Below, piece by piece: positions 19,833 through 25,530 of a stretch of 40,387 bases of DNA. Positions within the stretch are counted from its first letter, which is position 1. Each line of letters starts with the position of its first letter. Under the pieces are notes generated by a model. It searched no databases and had not been told where the DNA came from. It saw nothing but the letters and a program-made list of their open reading frames with translations. Origin of the DNA: Bacteroidales bacterium (GTDB lineage: Bacteria > Bacteroidota > Bacteroidia > Bacteroidales > UBA7960); assembly GCA_003559475.1 (NCBI GenBank), contig PWLF01000252.1:1-40387 (forward strand). Reading direction: 5' to 3'. The translations under genes and the position numbers were made by a program.

Positions 19833-21398
19833 ATGAAAACACTAATAAAAATAACAATATCGGCAATAGCAGGCATGATTATGATTTCATGTGCTACAAT
19901 GAATCATAACCATTACGTACACGATGACATTTATTATTCTTCTTCTAGGGCATCATCAATAGATGAAGCAAAAGAAGATAATGATGAAATTGTCAGAAAA
20001 GAAGCAACAGTTGTTGAAGTGCCTGCAAATCAACAAGATAGCAAAGCAAGCTATTCAGAGCAGCATTATAATGATTATGAAAAAGATACTGAAGAGTCAT
20101 ATTATTATGATGGTAATGGAGATGTCCATATTCATAATTATTATGGTGATTATTATGACTACTCTTATGCTTCAAGAATAAGACGTTTCCATCGTCCTTA
20201 TGTATCTTTTGGATACTATGACCCATTTTACACCAATATGTACTGGTACACTTATAATCCTTATTACTATGGTGTAAGCATTTATTGGGGACCTAGTTAT
20301 TACCATAGGTATTATTCATGGCATTACAGACCATGGAGATCTCATAGATATTATTATGGGCATCCGTATTGGTCAGGTTATAATTATGGATACTGGACCG
20401 GATACTGGCATGGATATCATGGGTCTTCAAGGCATACAGCTGACTACTACTATGGTCACCGCAGCACCGGAGGTTCAACTACTGCCAGAAGCTCTATGGC
20501 TTCATTTGACAACAGTGTTATTTCAGGAAGAACTTCTCCGGAGATGCATAATGTTCAACAGCAAAGAGCAAACGTAACAAGGTCAGCAGGAAGATTAGAA
20601 AGTGCTCAAGCAAGAGAGTCGCAATTTGAAGCTCAACAGAGAAGGACGGAACCTCAACTTACAGCAGAATCAAGAAGAACAGAATCTTCTCCAGTTATTG
20701 AGTCAGCAAAACCTGACAGTAAACAGCAGCAATTTTCTGCAAGAGGTCAAGAACAAAAACCTGAAGCAACTGCTCAACAAAGATACTCTGCTCCTGAAAA
20801 AAGCAGAGAGCTTAGAGCTCAAAATGAGCGCAGATATGAAAGACCTGATGGATCTTCTCTTTCTGCAGAAGGCAGAAAAGTTGAAAGCAATTATAATAAG
20901 CCCAGAACTTATACTTCACCAAGCTATCAACAGCCAAGGTCAAGTCAGGAATATACAAGACCTCAAAGTTCCAGAACACCGGAATCTACAAGACAAACTC
21001 AAGATGCGCAAAGGAGACAGCCTGAGGCTACACAGCAAAGAAGGGATAGTAGCCCGTCTGCCAGACCAAGCAGTTCGCCTAGTAGACAATCAGCAAGTCC
21101 AAGCAGTAGTAGCCCTAGTCGTTCTTCTGCCAGACCAAGTAGCTCGCCGAGCAGATCGTCCGCAAGACCAAGCAGTAGCACCCCAAGTCGATCATCTGAA
21201 AGGCCAAGTAGCAGTTCATCAAGTCGTTCTTCATCTGCAAGGCCAAGTAGCTCGCCTAGCAGATCGTCTGCCAGACCAAGCAGCTCTAGTTCTTCCGGAA
21301 GGTCGTCAGGAGTTTCTCCTTCAAGAAGTTCAAGTAGCAGTGGCACCAGTTCATCAAGGTCATCTAGTTCTTCCAGCCCAAGTAGAAGAAATAGATAG
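19833..21398 (+). CDS. Putative lipoprotein with Tyr/Trp/His-rich region and Ser/Arg/Pro-rich repetitive tail
   Basis: Start ATG at 19833 preceded by GAAAGGAGG; lipobox-like MIMISCATM; YYYGVSIYWGPSYYHRYYSWHYRPW; SSARPSSSPSRSSARPSSS repeats. Confidence 0.75.
   Translation: MKTLIKITISAIAGMIMISCATMNHNHYVHDDIYYSSSRASSIDEAKEDNDEIVRKEATVVEVPANQQDSKASYSEQHYNDYEKDTEESYYYDGNGDVHIHNYYGDYYDYSYASRIRRFHRPYVSFGYYDPFYTNMYWYTYNPYYYGVSIYWGPSYYHRYYSWHYRPWRSHRYYYGHPYWSGYNYGYWTGYWHGYHGSSRHTADYYYGHRSTGGSTTARSSMASFDNSVISGRTSPEMHNVQQQRANVTRSAGRLESAQARESQFEAQQRRTEPQLTAESRRTESSPVIESAKPDSKQQQFSARGQEQKPEATAQQRYSAPEKSRELRAQNERRYERPDGSSLSAEGRKVESNYNKPRTYTSPSYQQPRSSQEYTRPQSSRTPESTRQTQDAQRRQPEATQQRRDSSPSARPSSSPSRQSASPSSSSPSRSSARPSSSPSRSSARPSSSTPSRSSERPSSSSSSRSSSARPSSSPSRSSARPSSSSSSGRSSGVSPSRSSSSSGTSSSRSSSSSSPSRRNR
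21060..21390 (+). repeat. Degenerate low-complexity/tandem repeat coding for Ser-Arg-Pro repeats
   Basis: Recurrent units such as agaccaagcagttcgcctagt / agaccaagtagctcgccgagcagatcgtc / aggccaagtagctcgcctagcagatcgtc. Confidence 0.8.
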
Positions 21399-21429
21399 TA
21401 AATGTTTGTAAAGTAAATAATATAACTAC

Positions 21430-21481
21430 CTTCCCGTGTTAAAGAAAAGATATTTTTTTAAAAAATAACACGGGAAGTTTT
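21430..21481 (+). terminator. Rho-independent-type terminator
   Basis: Perfect 12-bp stem CTTCCCGTGTTA (21430-21441) / TAACACGGGAAG (21466-21477) followed by TTTT. Confidence 0.75.
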
Positions 21482-21637
21482 ATATAAAAATAAATTATAA
21501 TTTTATTAGCTGAATTTTATTTAAGTGAGAAAAAATAAAAACAAATAATTCCAATATATTTTTTACGTTTTATATGTGAACTACTAGTGTCATAATATAA
21601 ATTTTTAAAATATTTTATTAATTAAACTTTATCATAG

Positions 21638-23107
21638 ATGTATAAAAAAATTATAATAGTAGCAGCTATTTTTATTTCTGTTACATCGTTTAGTGTTTAT
21701 ACGCAAAATATATCTGATGCTTTAAGATATTCTTATTTAACACCCGGGGGTACAGCCAGATTTATGAGTATGGGAGGTTCTTTTGGAGCTTTAGGAGGCG
21801 ATTTTTCTACTTTAAGCATAAATCCCGCCGGAATAGGGGTATATCGAAGCTCTGAAATTACTTTTACTCCTTCTTTGTATCATAATACAGTCAACTCTGA
21901 ATACTATGGAACTACCGCCGATGATTTTCAATACAATTTTAATATGCATAATTTGGGTGGAGTTTTTAACTTCTCGGTGCCCGGAGACGAAGATAAACCC
22001 GGTTGGCGTAGTGTTAACCTCGGAATAGGTTTTAACAGGCATAATAATTTTAATATGAGAAGAGTAACCGAAGGAGTAAACCCGGATAATTCAATGTTGA
22101 CAGCATGGCTGGATCAGGCTATAAATGAAGAAGGCGCAAATCCTGCTAACTTTGACCCTTTTTCTACTTGGTTAGCATGGGATACTTACCTCATTGATTC
22201 TACCGATACTGCACCATATCTTATGGTTGATCCTGAAAGTGGCGGATTGCAGACCAGACAAGAATCAAATGTTAGTGGATCTGTTAGAGACTTTGTTTTA
22301 ACTATGGGTGCTAATTATAATGACAGATTGTACCTGGGAGGAACATTTGGATTTCCCAGCGTAAGCTATTCCGAAACGACTACTCATTATGAAACTGATG
22401 TTCAGGACACTATCCAGTTCTTAAATTCTTTTTCTTATAAACATAATCTGACTACTACTGGAGCAGGATTTAATTTTAAGTTTGGAGCAATATTCAGAGC
22501 TACAGACATGATTAGATTAGGTGCAGCTATTCATACTCCTACTTTTTATGAATTGAATGATAGATGGAATGCTGAAGTTAATTCAGATATTACTTTTATC
22601 GAAGGGGATAGACACAAGCTTAATTCAAAATCAAAAGAGGGAAGATTTGATTATGAAATAAATACTCCTTTAAAGGCTATCGGAAGTTTAGGGTTAATAT
22701 TTGGAACTAATGGTTTAATTAATATAGATTATGAATATATAGATTATTCAAATACAAGATTAAGAAGTGATAATTACTCTTTTACTAAAGAAAATATTGA
22801 AATTAGTGATGACTTAACAGCACAGCATGTAATAAGAGCAGGCGGAGAAATAATTTTTCATCCATTCGTTTTGCGTGCCGGATATGCATATTATACAAAC
22901 CCCTATGAATCCGGAATAAATAATACTGAAAGATCACTTTTTTCTGCAGGATTTGGAATAAGAGAAAATAATTACTCTATAGATTTCGCATATATGTTTA
23001 AAATGCAGGATGAAGAATATTACCCTTATGGTGCTTCTTATACTGACCCCATTTCAAACGAGTATAATAAAAATGCTTTCATGGTAACTCTTGGACTTAG
23101 ATTTTAG
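21638..23107 (+). CDS. OmpP1/FadL-family-like outer membrane transport protein
   Basis: Signal peptide; NISDALRYSYLTPGGTARFMSMGGSFGALGGDFSTLSINPAGIGVYRSSEITFTPSLY; C-terminal beta-strand ending in F (AFMVTLGLRF). Confidence 0.8.
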   Translation: MYKKIIIVAAIFISVTSFSVYTQNISDALRYSYLTPGGTARFMSMGGSFGALGGDFSTLSINPAGIGVYRSSEITFTPSLYHNTVNSEYYGTTADDFQYNFNMHNLGGVFNFSVPGDEDKPGWRSVNLGIGFNRHNNFNMRRVTEGVNPDNSMLTAWLDQAINEEGANPANFDPFSTWLAWDTYLIDSTDTAPYLMVDPESGGLQTRQESNVSGSVRDFVLTMGANYNDRLYLGGTFGFPSVSYSETTTHYETDVQDTIQFLNSFSYKHNLTTTGAGFNFKFGAIFRATDMIRLGAAIHTPTFYELNDRWNAEVNSDITFIEGDRHKLNSKSKEGRFDYEINTPLKAIGSLGLIFGTNGLINIDYEYIDYSNTRLRSDNYSFTKENIEISDDLTAQHVIRAGGEIIFHPFVLRAGYAYYTNPYESGINNTERSLFSAGFGIRENNYSIDFAYMFKMQDEEYYPYGASYTDPISNEYNKNAFMVTLGLRF

Positions 23108-23140
23108 TTATTAAGTTTTTATAGATTGTCTGTTCTATAT

Positions 23141-23285
23141 CGAGATTTCTCCCTGGCGGTCGAAATGAACTGCCTTGTGATGATGGAGGGATGGAGGGGG
23201 ATGCGGCGAAGCCGCATCCCCCTCCCCTCTACTATCAAGCAATCTGGTCATTTCGAGCGAAGCGGCAGCGGAGCGAGAAATCTCG
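23141..23285. repeat. Large imperfect palindromic element with internal GAA-loop hairpin
   Basis: CGAGATTTCTC (23141-23151) / GAGAAATCTCG (23275-23285); TCGAAATGA / TCATTTCGA inside; core GGAGGGGGATGCGGC-GAA-GCCGCATCCCCCTCC (23193-23225). Confidence 0.85.
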
Positions 23286-23340
23286 TTGAATTGCCGGTTG
23301 GGGTGGCAAAACAGAGTAAAAAGTAAAAAGTAATAAATAA

Positions 23341-23451
23341 ATGGCTGAAAGCCATATTTATTTCAGCCCAATGGCAACGCCTTGGGTAATGATTGTATAA
23401 CAATCATTTTCGCCCTGAAAGGGGCAGGTTAATATCCTGCTAACTGACAAA
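23341..23451. repeat. Modular hairpin repeat, copy 1
   Basis: ATGGCT-GAA-AGCCAT; CCCAA-t-GGC-AAC-GCC-TTGGG; TGATTGT-ATA-ACAATCA; GCCC-TGAAA-GGGGC; shares long near-identical segments with 25257..25339. Confidence 0.85.
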
Positions 23452-23494
23452 GGGGGCGGGATTGTTGTTGCTTTACAAATAAAAGAAATAGAAC

Positions 23495-23536
23495 AAATTC
23501 TTTCAATACAATGAAGTAATTAAGTTTAATTGTTTC
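23495..23536 (+). repeat. 42-nt direct repeat, copy A (flanks the ATPase gene)
   Basis: AAATTCTTTCAATACAATGAAGTAATTAAGTTTAATTGTTTC; 35/42 identical to 24750..24791. Confidence 0.8.
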
Positions 23537-23545
23537 ATTATTAAT

Positions 23546-24694
23546 TTATAATCCTGTTATCCAATTTAAATAATTCTCTTGATTTATGACTTGATATTTA
23601 GATTCGGGATATGCATTTATCCAAGATTTAGGAGCTTTTGGATTCTTTTTCGGATTCCATTTTATTTCATAAGCGAAGAGTTTCCCTTTGCGTTCTTCTA
23701 CCCAGTCAATTTCAACTTGATTATAAGTTCTCCAAAAGTAATTGTTAGAACTGATTTCTTTATAACTTTGAAGCTTAACTCTTTCAGCTATTAAATAGTT
23801 TTCCCACATTTGTCCGGCATCATTTCTAAGATATAATTGATTAAAGTTTGAAATAAGAGCATTGCGTATGCCATTATCATAAAAATACCATCTACTTGTT
23901 TTTGTGATTTCGTTTCTTAGATTTTTACTAAAGCCATTTATTTTAAAAACTACAAATACTTTGCAAAGTAAGTCAAGATACTTTTCAACTGTATTCCTTG
24001 CAATACCGACTTTATTTGAAATTTCATCGAGAGAAACTTCAGTGCCAATTTGAAAAGCTATTAGTCTTAGGATATCAAACATTTTTGATGCGTTTTTAAT
24101 GCCATCAAACTCAAGAATATCTTTTAGTAAATACGAGTTTACAAGTTCTTTCAAATATATCTCTTTATTTTTATATGATTCAAAAATGGTCTCGGGATAT
24201 GACCCGTATATTAGTCTGGTTTCAAGCAACGACTTGGTTTGTATAAGATTTTCGTGTTCAGATAATTCAAGTTGTGATAATGGATAAATTTGAATCGTAT
24301 ATTTTCGTCCTGTAAGAGGCTCGCCAAGCTTATTCGATAGATCAAACATTGATGAACCTGTAGCAATAATTTTTAAATGAGAAAATTTATCTATGAAGAA
24401 TTTTAGTACCAACCCAATATCAGGAATTTTCTGCGCTTCATCAATTATTAAAACGGTGTTATTTCCAATTAATCGCTTATAATTCTCATACGTTCTTTGT
24501 TTAAGAATTTCTGCACTAGCGATATCCTCGCCATCTATACTAAGCACTTTTTCTTTTTTTAGCTTATTGTTTTTCAGCCATTCTAAAAATGAAGTTTTGC
24601 CAACTCTCCTTGCTCCAAGCAAAATTAAAACTTTACCCGGTACAAACTTTTTAATAAAACTATCATTAAACGCTCTTAAAATAAATTTATCCAT
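23546..24694 (-). CDS. AAA-family ATPase with DUF4143-like C-terminal domain
   Basis: Walker A VLILLGARRVGKTSFLEWL; Walker B NTVLIIDEAQKIPD; IIATGSSMFDLSNKLGEPLTGRKYTIQIYPLSQLEL; FWRTYNQVEIDWVEERKGKLFAYEIKW. Confidence 0.9.
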   Translation of the reverse strand: MDKFILRAFNDSFIKKFVPGKVLILLGARRVGKTSFLEWLKNNKLKKEKVLSIDGEDIASAEILKQRTYENYKRLIGNNTVLIIDEAQKIPDIGLVLKFFIDKFSHLKIIATGSSMFDLSNKLGEPLTGRKYTIQIYPLSQLELSEHENLIQTKSLLETRLIYGSYPETIFESYKNKEIYLKELVNSYLLKDILEFDGIKNASKMFDILRLIAFQIGTEVSLDEISNKVGIARNTVEKYLDLLCKVFVVFKINGFSKNLRNEITKTSRWYFYDNGIRNALISNFNQLYLRNDAGQMWENYLIAERVKLQSYKEISSNNYFWRTYNQVEIDWVEERKGKLFAYEIKWNPKKNPKAPKSWINAYPESKYQVINQENYLNWITGL

Positions 24695-24708
24695 AAGACA
24701 TTTTTTTA

Positions 24709-24716
24709 CAAAGATA
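24709..24716 (-). promoter_or_regulatory. -7-like element TATCTTTG (minus) upstream of the ATPase gene
   Basis: Plus-strand CAAAGATA 14 nt upstream of the start codon. Confidence 0.4.
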
Positions 24717-24749
24717 TATAAAATTTTTAATTAATAAAAGAATTAAGAT

Positions 24750-24791
24750 AAATTCTTTTAATGTAGTGAAATAATTAAACTTAATTGTTTC
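24750..24791 (+). repeat. 42-nt direct repeat, copy B
   Basis: AAATTCTTTTAATGTAGTGAAATAATTAAACTTAATTGTTTC; the 7 differences from copy A are all transitions. Confidence 0.8.
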
Positions 24792-24979
24792 TTGAAGAGC
24801 AAAGATAACAAGTTAAAAGCAAAAAGTGTAATATGTTGATATTAAGCATATTAAAAAATCGGGATGTTTTTGTAAGTGTCTCTTTATCATAATGTTGCCC
24901 CCGACTTAACCTATCATTAAAAAAATTACTCGAAAATTTACCGATTTTACCGGTAAAGACTTTTAAATCGCTCAAAACA

Positions 24980-25135
24980 AAAAACCTTATTACCTTAGTA
25001 ACACGGGAAATGACTAGTATCTCTAACCTTATTATCTTATTTTAGTAATCAGCAAAAAAAGAAAAATTTAAAATAAGCTAATAAGGTCTGTGTTTTATCG
25101 TGTATCCATTTGGTTACTAAGGTAATAAGGTTTTT
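24980..25135. mobile_element. MITE-like element with 23-bp perfect terminal inverted repeats and a nested inner inverted repeat
   Basis: AAAAACCTTATTACCTTAGTAAC (24980-25002) / GTTACTAAGGTAATAAGGTTTTT (25113-25135); inner CCTTATTATCTTATTTTA (25027-25044) / TAAAATAAGCTAATAAGG (25069-25086), 17/18 complementary. Confidence 0.7.
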
Positions 25136-25159
25136 GCATTCGTTTCTTACCATAATGTC

Positions 25160-25179
25160 GCCGCTGACGCGGCTTTTTT
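25160..25179 (+). terminator. Terminator-like short hairpin
   Basis: GCCGC-TGAC-GCGGC followed by TTTTTT. Confidence 0.5.
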
Positions 25180-25256
25180 GATGTTTGTGTGTCCATTTTC
25201 TACCATAATGTCGTCGCTATGTGACTTGGAGGTGCGAGAGGAAAAAGTGAAAAGTT

Positions 25257-25339
25257 ATGGCTGAAAGCCATACTTATTTGTAATGATTGTACGACAATCA
25301 TTTTCGCCCTGAAAGGGGCAGGTTAATATCATGCTAAAC
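25257..25339. repeat. Modular hairpin repeat, copy 2 (lacks one hairpin module)
   Basis: ATGGCTGAAAGCCATACTTATTTGTAATGATTGTACGACAATCATTTTCGCCCTGAAAGGGGCAGGTTAATATC. Confidence 0.85.
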
Positions 25340-25363
25340 AGAAACTCCTTCTCGTATTTAATT

Positions 25364-25403
25364 AGTCGGCAGTCGGCAGTACGCGAACTGCTGACTGCGG
25401 ACT
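25364..25403. repeat. Hairpin repeat AGTCGGCAGTCGGCAGT / ACTGCTGACTGCGGACT
   Basis: 17-nt arms (25364-25380, 25387-25403) with 15 Watson-Crick pairs, 1 G-U and 1 mismatch around a 6-nt loop; followed by a further CTACTGCTGACTGAC unit. Confidence 0.8.
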
Positions 25404-25470
25404 GCCTACTGCTGACTGACAAAGCCCGGGGGCAGTTTTATCTAGCTCTTGTGCTAAAATTTTTGATTAT

Positions 25471-25502
25471 AAAGCCAAAATTTTAATTAATTTTGGCTTT
25501 TC
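25471..25502 (+). terminator. Inverted repeat with T-rich tail upstream of uvrA
   Basis: AAAGCCAAAATT-TTAATT-AATTTTGGCTTTTC. Confidence 0.55.
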
Positions 25503-25530
25503 TTGTTTACCTTATATTAATGTTTATTAA

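Noticed and set aside
20602-21411. 269-aa overlapping ORF and the 115-aa antisense ORF 20999..21346 within the Ser/Arg-rich gene
   Set aside because: Long alternative frames are expected from compositionally biased repeat DNA; their products are low-complexity by-products (LGLADDLLGELLGL, DQAVAPQVDHLKGQV) without start signals.
23126-23326. 66-aa ORF across the palindromic element
   Set aside because: Translation follows the palindrome (GWRGMRRSRIPLPSTIKQ); it is repeat sequence, not a plausible gene.
24781-24975. 64-aa minus-strand ORF (MSDLKVFTGKIGKFSSNFFND...)
   Set aside because: Overlaps the 42-nt direct repeat and other repeat sequence; no recognisable family.
21466-25011. Shared string TAACACGGGAA in the 21.4-kb terminator and next to the 24980 element arm
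   Set aside because: Only about 11 nt shared, with no extended similarity; most likely chance.
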